Below, in pieces: positions 51,061 through 59,702 of a DNA stretch of 64,000 nucleotides (positions are counted from its first letter, which is position 1; each line of letters begins with the position of its first letter). The notes beneath the pieces are model-generated. The model worked only from the letters and a program-made list of their open reading frames with translations, did not search any database and was not told the origin of the DNA. This stretch comes from Streptomyces griseoincarnatus (GTDB taxonomy: Bacteria; Actinomycetota; Actinomycetes; Streptomycetales; Streptomycetaceae), in assembly GCA_014649575.1 (NCBI GenBank), contig BMTH01000016.1, forward strand, positions 91,512-155,511, in the 5' to 3' direction. Made by a program: the position numbers and the translations under genes.

Positions 51061-52236
51061 GTGAACGACCTCGCCCCGCTCCTCACCCCCGAAGGCCGCG
51101 CCCTCCTCGACGAGGTACGCGACACCGACCCGGCGCACGAACTCGCCGTCGCGACCCGGCTGCGCCGGGACCACCCCGCCGAGCTGGTCTCGGCGGCCCT
51201 CGGCCAGGCGCGGCTGCGGCAGCGGGCGGTGGCGAAGTTCGGGGCGGAGGACGCGGCGCGGATGTTCTTCACGCCGAACGGGGTGGAGCAGTCGACCCGG
51301 CGCGGTGTCGCCGCGTACCGGGCGGAACGGCTGCGGGCGGCGGGCGTACGGTCGGTCGCCGACCTGTGCTGCGGGATCGGCGGCGACGCGATCGCGCTGG
51401 CCCGCGCCGGCATCCGCGTCCTGGCCGTCGACCGGGACCCGCAGACGGCCGCGGCCGCCCGCGCCAACGCCGAGGCGCTCGGTCTCGCCGGCCTGATCGA
51501 GGTGAGCGAGGCGGATGTGACGGAGGTCGACACGTCCGGCTACGACGCCGTGTTCGTGGACCCGGCCCGGCGTTCGTCGAAGCGCGGCCGGATCTTCGAC
51601 CCGGAGGCGTACTCGCCTCCCCTGTCGTGGGCGGTGCGGGCGGCGCTGAAGGCGCCTCGGGCCGCCGCGCTGAAGATCGCGCCCGGCATCCCGCACGAGG
51701 CGGTCCCGGCCGAGGCCGAGGCGGAGTGGATCTCCGACGGCGGGGACGTGAAGGAGGCGGTCCTGTGGTTCGGCACCGCCCCGGGCACGGTCCGCGCGAC
51801 CCTGCTCCCGGGCCCGCGCACCCTGGTCTCCCGCGGCCTCCCCGACCCCGAGGTCCGCCCCGTCGGCCGCTACCTGTACGAGCCCGACGGCGCCGTCATC
51901 CGCTCCCATCTGGTCGCCGAGGTCGCCGAGCCCCTCGACGGCGGCCTGATCGACCCGACCATCGCCTACGTGACGTCCGACGCGCTGCGCGAGACGCCGT
52001 TCGCCACGGCGTACGAGATCACCGACGTGCTCCCCTTCAACGTCAAGAAGCTGAAGGCCCTGCTGCGGGAGCGGGAGGTGGGCGTCCTGACGGTCAAGAA
52101 GCGAGGCTCGGCGGTCGAACCGGAGGAACTCCGCCGCAAGGCCCTCCCGAAACCGCACGGCACGGCATCGGTCACGGTCTTCCTCACCCGGGTCGCGGGG
52201 GCCCCGACGATGCTGCTGGGGCACCCGGTGCGCTGA
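51061..52236 (+). CDS. Class I SAM-dependent methyltransferase with THUMP-like domain
   Basis: 391 residues. Rossmann methyltransferase motif VADLCCGIGGDAIALARAGIRVLAVDRDP (about 99-127), motif IV-type FVDPARRSSKRGRIFDPEAYSPP, and a C-terminal THUMP-like region (FNVKKLKALLREREVGVLTVKKRGSAVEPE). This family is likely to modify RNA; substrate unknown. A CACAAT -10 at 51049 lies six bases before the GTG, predicting a leaderless mRNA. The GTG at 51061 is used although the frame extends far upstream. Confidence 0.88.
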   Translation: MNDLAPLLTPEGRALLDEVRDTDPAHELAVATRLRRDHPAELVSAALGQARLRQRAVAKFGAEDAARMFFTPNGVEQSTRRGVAAYRAERLRAAGVRSVADLCCGIGGDAIALARAGIRVLAVDRDPQTAAAARANAEALGLAGLIEVSEADVTEVDTSGYDAVFVDPARRSSKRGRIFDPEAYSPPLSWAVRAALKAPRAAALKIAPGIPHEAVPAEAEAEWISDGGDVKEAVLWFGTAPGTVRATLLPGPRTLVSRGLPDPEVRPVGRYLYEPDGAVIRSHLVAEVAEPLDGGLIDPTIAYVTSDALRETPFATAYEITDVLPFNVKKLKALLREREVGVLTVKKRGSAVEPEELRRKALPKPHGTASVTVFLTRVAGAPTMLLGHPVR

Positions 52237-52326
52237 ACGCGCGCGGTGCGCGCCCTGAGACGAGAACCCCGAGCACTCGGCCTGCCCACGTCTCCGGCGA
52301 CCCGGGACCCGCGCACCGGCCGACGC

Positions 52327-52497
52327 TCACGCCATGCCGCAGACCGGGCATGGCGCCCCGCCACCGTCCGGCGGCCGGGCCTTGACTCCACACGACGTCA
52401 CGAGCGCTGTGCCGCCGCCCTCGCCACGACAGCGCGGACAGTCGTCCCCCAGTGCCTCAGCCGCACGACGCGGCGCGGCGCGGCACGCGACGGTCAT
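52327..52497 (-). CDS. Possible small zinc-ribbon protein
   Basis: 56 codons ending CPVCGMA, with CPRC and a second Cys in between, so two CxxC knuckles spaced for one zinc site. GC3 is high. There is no strong ribosome-binding site, and the frame is open far upstream (it is opposite repeated sequence), so the start is uncertain. No family identified. The rest of 52237-52862 contains the direct repeats but no other credible gene. Confidence 0.4.
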   Translation of the reverse strand: MTVACRAAPRRAAEALGDDCPRCRGEGGGTALVTSCGVKARPPDGGGAPCPVCGMA

Positions 52498-52558
52498 GGC
52501 CGCCCTGACCGCGCTCCGGCCCTTGAGCGCCCCGACGAGGCAAATCCCACGCGCCCGA

Positions 52559-52744
52559 CCGTCACCACCCGGTCCCGCGAACCGCGCCCACCCGCCGGAC
52601 AGCGCGAGCGCCACCAGGCGCTGCCCAGCGCCTCCGCACGCCGACCAGCCACCGGAACACCCCGCACCGGCACGAATCCCGCGCAACCGGCCGTCACCAC
52701 CCGGTCCCGCGAACCGCGCCCACCCGCCGGACAGCGCGAGCGCC
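52559..52744. repeat. 54-bp direct repeat, 132 bp apart
   Basis: A 54-bp segment beginning CCGTCACCACCCGGTCCCGC at 52559-52612 is repeated identically at 52691-52744. Similarity continues about 25 bases upstream (CAAATCCCACGCG versus CGAATCCCGCGCA). It is intergenic. Confidence 0.85.
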
Positions 52745-52862
52745 CGTGCGCGCCGACTTGGGCCCCGCGCACGCCGTGCCCTTCGCCCCGCGGTCCCCCG
52801 GCGGCACCGCACCCACCCGACGGCACGAGCGCCGGGCCGCCGCCCCCTCACGGAGTCGGGCG

Positions 52863-54128
52863 TCAGCCCTCCATCCCCTCCGCCCTCCTCCGCAGCATCT
52901 CCCGTTCCCGGGCGTTGCCCGCCAGGTCCGCCGCCCGGGTGAACTCCTCCCGGGCCTCCTTCGTCCGGCCGAGGCGGGACAGGAGGTCGCCCCGGACGGA
53001 GGGAAGCAGGTGGTAGTCGCGCAGGGCCGGTTCCGTGGACAGCGCGTCCACCAGTGGCAGTGCCGCCTCCGGGCCCCTCGCCATGGAGACGGCGACCGCG
53101 CGGTTGAGTTCGACCACCGGGGACGGTGTGCGGGCGGCGAGCGAGCCGTAGAGGGCGGCGATGCGGTGCCAGTCCGTCTCCTCGTAGCGGTACGCGTGTG
53201 CGTGGCAGGCGGCGATGGCCGCCTGGAGGACGTACGGGCCCGGAGGCCCGGAGGCGACCGCGTCGGCGCGGGCGAGAGCGGTGGCGCCGCGGGCGATGAG
53301 CATGCGGTTCCAGCGGGAGCGGTTCTGGTCCGCGAGCAGCACCGGCTCGCCGTCGGGGCCGGTGCGGGCGGCGGTCCGGGACGCCTGGAACTCCAGCAGG
53401 GCCGTCAGCCCGTGCGCCTCGGGCTCCTTCGGCATCAGCCCGGACAGCACCCGGGCCAGCCGCAGCGCGTCCTCGCACAGCGCCGGTCGCAGCCAGTCGT
53501 CGCCGGCGGTGGCCGCGTACCCCTCGTTGAAGATCAGGTAGATGACGTCGAGGACCGAGCCGAGGCGGGCGTCGCGGTCGGGTCCGTACGGCACCTCGAA
53601 GGCGACGTTCTTCCTGGCCAGGGTGCGCTTGGCGCGGACGATCCGCTGGGCCACGGTCGTCTCGGGCACGAGGAACGCGCGGGCGATCTCGGCCGTGGTC
53701 AGGCCGCCGAGCAGCCGCAGGGTGAGGGCGGTGCGTGCCTCGGCGGACAGCACCGGGTGGCAGGCGGTGAAGACGAGCCGCAGCAGGTCGTCGTCGATGT
53801 CGTCCGGGTCGGCGGGCTCCTCGGGCGGGGCCGTCGCCGTCGCCTGGTCCCGGCCGATCTCGGCCAGCTTGCGGGCGTAGGTCTCGCGCCGGCGCACCAG
53901 GTCGACGGCGCGGTGGCGGGCGGTGGCCGTGAGCCAGGCGCCCGGGTTGTCGGGCACCCCGTCCCGCGGCCACCGCTCCAGGGCGGCGACCAGGGCGTCC
54001 TGCGCGAGTTCCTCCGCGATGCCGACGTCCCTGACGATGCGGGCCACCGCGGCGACCACCCGCGGGAACTCCATGCGGAAGACGGTCTCGACGGCCCCGT
54101 CCGGTCCGGCGGTGGGCTGTGGTGTCAC
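52863..54128 (-). CDS. ECF42 RNA polymerase sigma factor with C-terminal TPR-like extension
   Basis: 421 residues. Region 2 (EFPRVVAAVARIVRDVGIAEELAQDALVAALERWP) and region 4 (TLRLLGGLTTAEIARAFLVPETTVAQRIVRAKRTL) are followed by an approximately 200-residue helical extension (DUF6596 then TPR-like), the mark of ECF group 42. These sigmas have no anti-sigma factor; they are regulated through the C-terminal extension and are genetically paired with a DGPF (YCII) protein, which is the next gene upstream (58 bases). The start ATG at 54128 is well placed. Confidence 0.92.
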   Translation of the reverse strand: MTPQPTAGPDGAVETVFRMEFPRVVAAVARIVRDVGIAEELAQDALVAALERWPRDGVPDNPGAWLTATARHRAVDLVRRRETYARKLAEIGRDQATATAPPEEPADPDDIDDDLLRLVFTACHPVLSAEARTALTLRLLGGLTTAEIARAFLVPETTVAQRIVRAKRTLARKNVAFEVPYGPDRDARLGSVLDVIYLIFNEGYAATAGDDWLRPALCEDALRLARVLSGLMPKEPEAHGLTALLEFQASRTAARTGPDGEPVLLADQNRSRWNRMLIARGATALARADAVASGPPGPYVLQAAIAACHAHAYRYEETDWHRIAALYGSLAARTPSPVVELNRAVAVSMARGPEAALPLVDALSTEPALRDYHLLPSVRGDLLSRLGRTKEAREEFTRAADLAGNAREREMLRRRAEGMEG

Positions 54129-54186
54129 AGCCCACCATCAGACACCCGTACGGCCGCACGGCCAAGCGGGACCCTCGGGCCGCCCG

Positions 54187-54543
54187 TCAGCCCTCCTCGA
54201 TCTCCCGGACCTCGCAGGTCACCGTCCAGTGCGGCTCGTGCACCTTCAGGAACCGCTTGGTCCACTCGATCGCCTCGGCCCTGTCCTTGGCCTGGAGGAG
54301 GGCGTACCCGCCGATGACCTCCTTGGTCTCGGTGAACGGCCCGTCCGTCACGGACAGCCGGCCGCCCTCGTAGTGGACCCGCGAGCCCTGGGCGGTCGGG
54401 GTCAGTCCGGCGGTGTCCAGCAGGACGCCGTTCTTGGTCATCTCCTCGATCAGCTCGCCCATCCGCTGCATCAGCTCGGGGCTGGGACCGCCCTCGGGGG
54501 CGTTGTTCTCGTCGATCCGGATGAGGGAGAGATAGCGCGGCAT
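54187..54543 (-). CDS. YCII/DGPF-domain protein (ECF42 partner)
   Basis: 118 residues, YCII fold with the DGPF motif visible (LSVTDGPFTETKEVIGGYALLQA, about 63-85). DGPF proteins are ECF42 sigma targets/partners, so these two genes form the typical pair. The molecular role is unknown. Start ATG at 54543. Confidence 0.92.
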   Translation of the reverse strand: MPRYLSLIRIDENNAPEGGPSPELMQRMGELIEEMTKNGVLLDTAGLTPTAQGSRVHYEGGRLSVTDGPFTETKEVIGGYALLQAKDRAEAIEWTKRFLKVHEPHWTVTCEVREIEEG

Positions 54544-54656
54544 GTCGGCTCCTCGTGGTGTGCGGGCCGGGTCCTTCCCGGCCTCTCACCCCTGCGTCGA
54601 ACGGCGCGGACGGAAATCGACACCCGGCGGGAGAATTCTTCGCCGCGTTCCGGGCC

Positions 54657-55742
54657 TCACGTCAGCGAGGCCCACAGCCGCCCCGCCTCCGGCTCGTCGG
54701 GCACCACCCGGTTGGGGTCGGAGGGTGCGGGCAGCACCGGCATGGTCACGGTGGTGACCCGGTCGGCCGTCAGCCCTTCCAGACTGCGCGCGAGGGACGC
54801 CAGTTCGCCGAGCGAGTCGAGACCCGTGTCGGTGGTGAGGCCGCCGGTGAGGGCGTCGGCGGCCCGGAACAGCGCGGCCGGGTCCGCCGGCAGGTCCAGC
54901 GCGGTGATCTGCCGGACCAGCGCCCTCACCAGGTCCTGCTGGAGCGTGATCCGGTTCAGGTCGCTGCCGTCGCCGACGTCGTAGCGGGTGCGGGCGAGCG
55001 CGAGGGCCTGTTCGCCGTCCAGGTGGTGGGTGCCCGCGTCGAGGGTGAGGTGGCTGCGGTCGTCGTCGATGTCCTCGCGGGTGGTGACGGTGACCCCGCC
55101 GAGCGCGTCGACCAGGCGGGCGAACCCGGCGAAGTCGATCTCGACGTAGTGGTCCATGCGCACGCCGGTGAGGGCCTCGACGGTCTTCACCGCGCACACC
55201 GGACCGCCCACCTCGTAGGCCGTGTTGAACATGACCCCGGACGCCGGCCGTGTCGTGTCCCCGTCCTCCGCGGGGCAGGCCGGCCGGTCGACGAGGGTGT
55301 CGCGGGGGATGCTGACCACCGTCGCGGAGGTCCGCCCGGCGTCGAGGTGCACGACCATCGCGGTGTCGGAGCGCGCGCCGCCCTCCGGTCCGCCGCCGAG
55401 CTTCCGGTTCTCCGCGCCGCTGCGCGAGTCGGAGCCGAGCACCAGCAGGTTCAGCGGCCCGGCCGGCAGCGGCGACGCGTCCCCGTACGGCGACGGGGCC
55501 GGCGCGGCCGTACTCCGGGCGGGGCGGTCGTCGCCCAGGGCCTGGTCGATGTCGACGCCGCGGATGTTCCCGTCCAGCCGCAGATACGCCCAGGCCGCCG
55601 CGCCCGCGCCGAGCACCAGAAGCCCCGCCAGCACACCCCCGACGACCCGCAGCGTCCGTCTTCCGCGCCGGCCGGGCCGTATGTCCGCGCCCCCGGCGTC
55701 CCTTCCGGCGCTGTCCCCGCTTGTCCCCTGATGTCCCGTCAC
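54657..55742 (-). CDS. LytR-CpsA-Psr (LCP) family cell-wall protein
   Basis: 361 residues. A basic cytoplasmic tail and one membrane helix (VVGGVLAGLLVLGAGAAAWAYL, about 33-54) precede an extracellular LCP domain: NLLVLGSDSR, SDTAMVVHLDAGRTSATVVSIPRDT, FNTAYEVGGPVCAVKTVEALTGV, DGEQALALARTRY with conserved Arg/Asp residues. LCP enzymes transfer teichoic acid or other glycopolymers onto peptidoglycan. The GTG at 55742 is used; TACGTT seven bases before it suggests a leaderless start. Neighbouring genes are unrelated. Confidence 0.9.
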   Translation of the reverse strand: MTGHQGTSGDSAGRDAGGADIRPGRRGRRTLRVVGGVLAGLLVLGAGAAAWAYLRLDGNIRGVDIDQALGDDRPARSTAAPAPSPYGDASPLPAGPLNLLVLGSDSRSGAENRKLGGGPEGGARSDTAMVVHLDAGRTSATVVSIPRDTLVDRPACPAEDGDTTRPASGVMFNTAYEVGGPVCAVKTVEALTGVRMDHYVEIDFAGFARLVDALGGVTVTTREDIDDDRSHLTLDAGTHHLDGEQALALARTRYDVGDGSDLNRITLQQDLVRALVRQITALDLPADPAALFRAADALTGGLTTDTGLDSLGELASLARSLEGLTADRVTTVTMPVLPAPSDPNRVVPDEPEAGRLWASLT

Positions 55743-55837
55743 AAGCAGGAACGTACGTCCGTAAGATGACGGGCGGCGTTCCCCGGACGTTTTTCTCGCG
55801 AAATTCTCAGATTCGCAACTACCTGCCGCCGGACGGC

Positions 55838-56890
55838 TCAGCGCGCCGCAGGCGCGGCCGTGCTGCTCCGCACCACCAGGCTGGTGGCCAGCTCCACTCG
55901 GGTCGCCGCGGCGGAGTCCTCGCCCTTGCCGAGGTCGAGCACCAGCTTCGCCGCCGCCTCCGCCATCTCCGTCAGCGGCTGCCGTACGGTCGTCAGCGGC
56001 GGGCCCACCCAGCGGGCCACCGGCAGGTCGTCGAAGCCGACCACGCTCAGGTCCTCCGGAATCCGCAGCCCCAGCTCGCGCGCGGCCTCGTACAGCCCGA
56101 GCGCCTGGAGGTCGTTGCCGGCGAACACGGCGGTGGGCCGGTCCTCGCGGCGCAGCAGGGCGAGCCCCCGCTGATAGCCGGCGTCGTGGTGGAAGTCGCC
56201 GGAGACGATCAGCTCCGGGTCGGCCGGCAGCCCGGCGGTCTCCAGGGCGGCCCGGTAGCCGTCGACGCGGGCGCGGCTGCACATCATCCGCGAGGGCCCG
56301 CTGATCGCGCCGATCCGGGTGTGGCCCAGCTCGATCAGATGGCGGGTCGCGGCGAGCCCGCCCTGCCAGTTGGTCGCGCCGATGGAGGGCACGTCGGTGC
56401 CCGGGTCGCCGGCCGGGTCCATCACCACGAACGGGATGGAACGGCTGGTCAGCAGCGCGCGCCCGGACTCGTCGAGGCCGGACAGCACGAGGATCACACC
56501 GTGCGGGCGGCGGGCGGCGACCTGGTCGGCCCAGGTCCGGCCGGGCGTGAGCCGCCCCGCGCTCTCGGACAGCACCACGCTCAGCCCCGCGTCCCGGGCG
56601 ACGTTCTCCACGCCCCGGATGACCTCCATCGCCCAGGCGCTCTCCAGCTCGTGGAAGACCAGGTCGATCAGGGGCGAACGGCTGGCCTCGGCGCGGCGGC
56701 GCCGGTATCCGTGGGTGCGCAGCAGCTCCTCGACCCGGGACCGGGTGCCGGGGGCGACGTCGGCGCGGCCGTTGAGCACCTTCGAAACAGTCGGCGCGGA
56801 GACACCCGCCTCGCGGGCGATCTCGGCGAGCGTCGCGGTCTGCGTGCTGCGCCCGTTGGTCCGGGTGTCAGCGGGCTGCGGGGAAGTCAT
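55838..56890 (-). CDS. LacI-family transcriptional regulator
   Basis: 350 residues. N-terminal LacI helix-turn-helix (ATLAEIAREAGVSAPTVSKVLNGRADVAPGTRSRVEELLRTHGYRRR, about 19-65) and a C-terminal periplasmic-binding-like sugar sensor (LVFHELESAWAMEVIRGVEN, FVVMDPAG, AVFAGNDLQALGLYEAARELGLRIPEDLSVVGFDDLPVARWVGPPLTTV). TACGAT seven bases before the ATG at 56890 suggests leaderless expression. No sugar transport or glycosidase gene is adjacent, so the target is unknown. Confidence 0.92.
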   Translation of the reverse strand: MTSPQPADTRTNGRSTQTATLAEIAREAGVSAPTVSKVLNGRADVAPGTRSRVEELLRTHGYRRRRAEASRSPLIDLVFHELESAWAMEVIRGVENVARDAGLSVVLSESAGRLTPGRTWADQVAARRPHGVILVLSGLDESGRALLTSRSIPFVVMDPAGDPGTDVPSIGATNWQGGLAATRHLIELGHTRIGAISGPSRMMCSRARVDGYRAALETAGLPADPELIVSGDFHHDAGYQRGLALLRREDRPTAVFAGNDLQALGLYEAARELGLRIPEDLSVVGFDDLPVARWVGPPLTTVRQPLTEMAEAAAKLVLDLGKGEDSAAATRVELATSLVVRSSTAAPAAR

Positions 56891-57021
56891 GGCGGCGATC
56901 GTATCTCCGCGAGCCGCGCGGGCGAAGACTTTCGACAGCCCGGAACATTCGGAACACATGACGAAACATTCGCGTCCCCCAGTCGTTACGGCACACCCGG
57001 CTCAGCACCCGCCTCCTCGGC

Positions 57022-57285
57022 TCAGACGCTCCCCAGCGACTCGAACCGCCACCGGTGCACCGCCCGCGTGACCAGCGTGTTCTCCGGCTCGGGGAGTTCG
57101 GGGAGATCGGCGTCGAGGGGGGCGTTCCACCAGGTGATGACGAGGACGCGGTCCTGCGGGGCGCGGAAGACCTCGCGGCGCGCCGGGCGGCGGGGCAGTT
57201 CGCGGGCCCGCTCCTCGGCCCAGGCCAGCAGGTCCGAACCGCGGCCGGGGACCGCGCGGGCCTCCCACATCAGCGCGACGGTCAT
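57022..57285 (-). CDS. Small ABM-like protein coupled to tsaD
   Basis: 87 residues (MTVALMWEARAVPGRGSDLLAWAEERA). The size and strand pattern suggest a dimeric alpha/beta-barrel (antibiotic biosynthesis monooxygenase-like) fold, with W-containing VLVITWWNAPLD strand. Its ATG overlaps the tsaD stop by four bases (ATGA), so it is translationally coupled to that gene, a conserved Streptomyces arrangement from memory. No function is known. Confidence 0.72.
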   Translation of the reverse strand: MTVALMWEARAVPGRGSDLLAWAEERARELPRRPARREVFRAPQDRVLVITWWNAPLDADLPELPEPENTLVTRAVHRWRFESLGSV

Positions 57286-58385
57286 GTGTAGAGGTTCTCC
57301 CGCGCGGTCTCGTGGACGTGGTCGTGGGAGTGGGAGTGGGCGGCGCCCGGCACGTGCGGGTCGGTGACCGGGAGGGAGGAGTCCGCGGAGAGGTCCCAGT
57401 CGGAGGCCGCGCGGTTGCGGGCGACCATCTCCGCGCCGAGGGCGGCGACCATCGCGCCGTTGTCCGTGCACAGCTTGGGGCGCGGCACCCGCAGCCGGAT
57501 CCCGGCCGCCTCGCAGCGCTCCTGGGCGAGGGCGCGGAGCCGGGAGTTGGCGGCCACGCCGCCGCCGATCATCAGATGGTCGACGCCCTCGTCCTTGCAG
57601 GCCCGCACGGCCTTGCGGGTGAGCACGTCCACGACGGCCTCCTGGAAGGACGCCGACACGTCCCGCACCGGCACCTCCTCGCCCGCCGCCCGCTTGGCCT
57701 CGATCCAGCGGGCCACGGCCGTCTTCAGCCCGGAGAAGGAGAAGTCGTACGCCGGGTCGCGGGGGCCGGTCAGGCCGCGCGGGAAGGCGATCGCCTCCGG
57801 GTCGCCCTCGCGGGCGTACCGGTCGATGACGGGGCCGCCGGGGAAGCCGAGGTTCAGCACCCGGGCGATCTTGTCGAAGGCCTCGCCCGCCGCGTCGTCG
57901 ATGGTCGCGCCGAGCGGGCGCACGTCGGAGGTGATGTCGGCGGACAGCAGCAGCGAGGAGTGGCCGCCGGACACCAGCAGGGCCATCGTCGGCTCGGGCA
58001 GCGGCCCGTGCTCCAGCTGGTCGACGCAGATGTGCGAGGCCAGGTGGTTGACCCCGTAGAGCGGCTTGCCGAGCGCGTAGGCGTACGCCTTCGCCGCCGA
58101 GACACCGACGAGCAGTGCGCCGGCCAGCCCGGGGCCCGCGGTGACGGCGATGCCGTCGAGGTCCCGCGCGCTCACCCCGGCCTCCTTCAGCGCCCGCTCG
58201 ATGGTGGGGACCATCGCCTCGAGGTGGGCGCGGCTCGCCACCTCGGGGACGACGCCGCCGAAGCGGGCGTGCTCGTCGACGCTGGAGGCGACGGCGTCCG
58301 CGAGCAGGGTGGTGCCGCGGACGATACCGACGCCCGTCTCGTCGCAGGAGGTCTCGATCCCCAGTACCAGAGGTTCGTCAGCCAT
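57282..58385 (-). CDS. tsaD: tRNA N6-adenosine threonylcarbamoyltransferase TsaD
   Basis: 367 residues, ASKHA-fold Kae1/YgjD. It transfers the threonylcarbamoyl group from TC-AMP to A37 of ANN-decoding tRNAs with TsaB/TsaE. Start motif LGIETSCDETGVGI, metal ligands His114 and His118 in NHLASHI, and GGGVAANSRLR near residue 273. A histidine-rich tail (HSHSHDHVHE, about 350) is unusual and could bind metal. It is preceded by rimI (24-base gap) and followed by the coupled ABM-like gene. Confidence 0.96.
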   Translation of the reverse strand: MADEPLVLGIETSCDETGVGIVRGTTLLADAVASSVDEHARFGGVVPEVASRAHLEAMVPTIERALKEAGVSARDLDGIAVTAGPGLAGALLVGVSAAKAYAYALGKPLYGVNHLASHICVDQLEHGPLPEPTMALLVSGGHSSLLLSADITSDVRPLGATIDDAAGEAFDKIARVLNLGFPGGPVIDRYAREGDPEAIAFPRGLTGPRDPAYDFSFSGLKTAVARWIEAKRAAGEEVPVRDVSASFQEAVVDVLTRKAVRACKDEGVDHLMIGGGVAANSRLRALAQERCEAAGIRLRVPRPKLCTDNGAMVAALGAEMVARNRAASDWDLSADSSLPVTDPHVPGAAHSHSHDHVHETARENLYT

Positions 58386-58409
58386 GGATCTCGGTTCCTT
58401 GTACGCCGT

Positions 58410-58934
58410 TCACGGGGTGGCCCGGGTCACGGAGGCGGACGGGTCGGTCAAGCGCATGACCAGCGCGTCCACGTTGCCCGGCTGGTAGTAGCCGCGCCTG
58501 ACTCCGATGACCTCGAAGCCGAAGCGCTCGTAGAGCTTCTGGGCGCGGACGTTGTCGACGCGGCATTCCAGCATGACCTCGGCGCACTCGAACGCCGTGG
58601 CCGCGCGCAGCAGCTCGGTCAGCAGCCGCGAGCCGAGCCCGGTGCCCCAGTGGTCGCGGGTGACCGCGATGGTCTGCACGTCGGCCGCCGGTGCGGCGCC
58701 GTCGTCGCCCTCCGCGCCGGAGGTGGTGAGGCCGGCGTAGCCGACGATCCGGCCGCCCTCCTCGGCGACGACGTAGCGCCGGGTCGCGCCCGGGCCGCGG
58801 GAGTGGGCCAGCTCGGACCAGAACATGCCGCGCGACCACGCGTCCTCGGGGAAGAGGTCGCGCTCCAGCCCCAGCACGGGGTCGATGTCCCACCAGCGCA
58901 TCTCACGCAGGACGACCGTCTCGGTTCCCGTCAC
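58410..58934 (-). CDS. rimI: Ribosomal-protein alanine N-acetyltransferase RimI-like
   Basis: 174 residues, GNAT fold. Acetyl-CoA motif TRDHWGTGLGSRLLTELL (about 104-121) and late motif ECAEVMLECRVDNVRAQKLYERFGFEVIGVRRGYYQ. RimI acetylates ribosomal protein S18 in E. coli and is regularly encoded next to tsaB/tsaD. The GTG start overlaps the tsaB stop by four bases (GTGA). It is part of the tsaB-rimI-tsaD-ABM unit. Confidence 0.93.
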   Translation of the reverse strand: MTGTETVVLREMRWWDIDPVLGLERDLFPEDAWSRGMFWSELAHSRGPGATRRYVVAEEGGRIVGYAGLTTSGAEGDDGAAPAADVQTIAVTRDHWGTGLGSRLLTELLRAATAFECAEVMLECRVDNVRAQKLYERFGFEVIGVRRGYYQPGNVDALVMRLTDPSASVTRATP

Positions 58935-59584
58935 TTGGGGGTGACCACCTTGTAGTTCTTGGGGACCTGGGCATCGGGCCGCCGCAGGTACAGCGGCCGG
59001 GGGGCGGGCAGTTCCTCGCCCGCCTTCAGCCTCTCCACGGCCAGCCGGGCGAGGGCGGCGGCGCTCACGTGCTCCGGCTCGTGCGCCTGGGGGAAGGTGT
59101 CCGGGTAGAGCAGCGCGCCCGCGCCGACGGCGGGCAGTCCCGCGACCTCGCCGGCGATGTCGGCGGGCCGGTCCACGGCCGGTTCGGTGAGTCGGGTGCG
59201 GGAGTCGGCGTACCGCGCCCAGTAGACCTCCTTGCGGCGGGCGTCGGTCGCCACGACGAAGGGGCCGGCCAGGTCGGCCGCGTAGGCCAGGCCGTCGAGC
59301 GTGCACACACCGTGCACGGGCACGCCGAGGGCGAGCCCGAACGTGTCGGCGGTCATCAGGCCGACCCGCAGACCGGTGTAGGGGCCGGGGCCGGTGCCGG
59401 CCACGATCCCGGTGACGGCGTCGAGCCGCAGACCGGCCTCGGCGAGCACCCGGTCGACGGCCGGGAGCAGCAGTTCACCGTGGCGCCGGGCGTCCACCTG
59501 GCTCGACGAGGCGATGACGTCGTCGCCGTCGTGCAGCGCGACGGTGACGGCAGGAGTAGCGGTATCCAGAGCGAGCAAGAGCAC
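58931..59584 (-). CDS. tsaB: tRNA threonylcarbamoyladenosine biosynthesis protein TsaB
   Basis: 217 residues, ASKHA-fold partner of TsaD lacking the metal-binding histidines, as expected. Opens LLLALDTATPAVTVALHDGD (GTG start) and has GIVAGTGPGPYTGLRVGLMTADTFGLALGVPVHGV, the diagnostic glycine-rich segment. It bridges TsaD and TsaE in t6A synthesis. First gene of the unit, with rimI and tsaD following. Confidence 0.95.
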   Translation of the reverse strand: MLLLALDTATPAVTVALHDGDDVIASSSQVDARRHGELLLPAVDRVLAEAGLRLDAVTGIVAGTGPGPYTGLRVGLMTADTFGLALGVPVHGVCTLDGLAYAADLAGPFVVATDARRKEVYWARYADSRTRLTEPAVDRPADIAGEVAGLPAVGAGALLYPDTFPQAHEPEHVSAAALARLAVERLKAGEELPAPRPLYLRRPDAQVPKNYKVVTPK

Positions 59585-59702
59585 GCAAACAGCCTACGGC
59601 TCCCGCGCCCCGGCCACGGCCGCACGGGCCGGACGGTCACGGACTGCTACCGTCGCGTCACATCCGTACAGCGCGGGACAAAGCAGGACAGGGGTGACGC
59701 CG

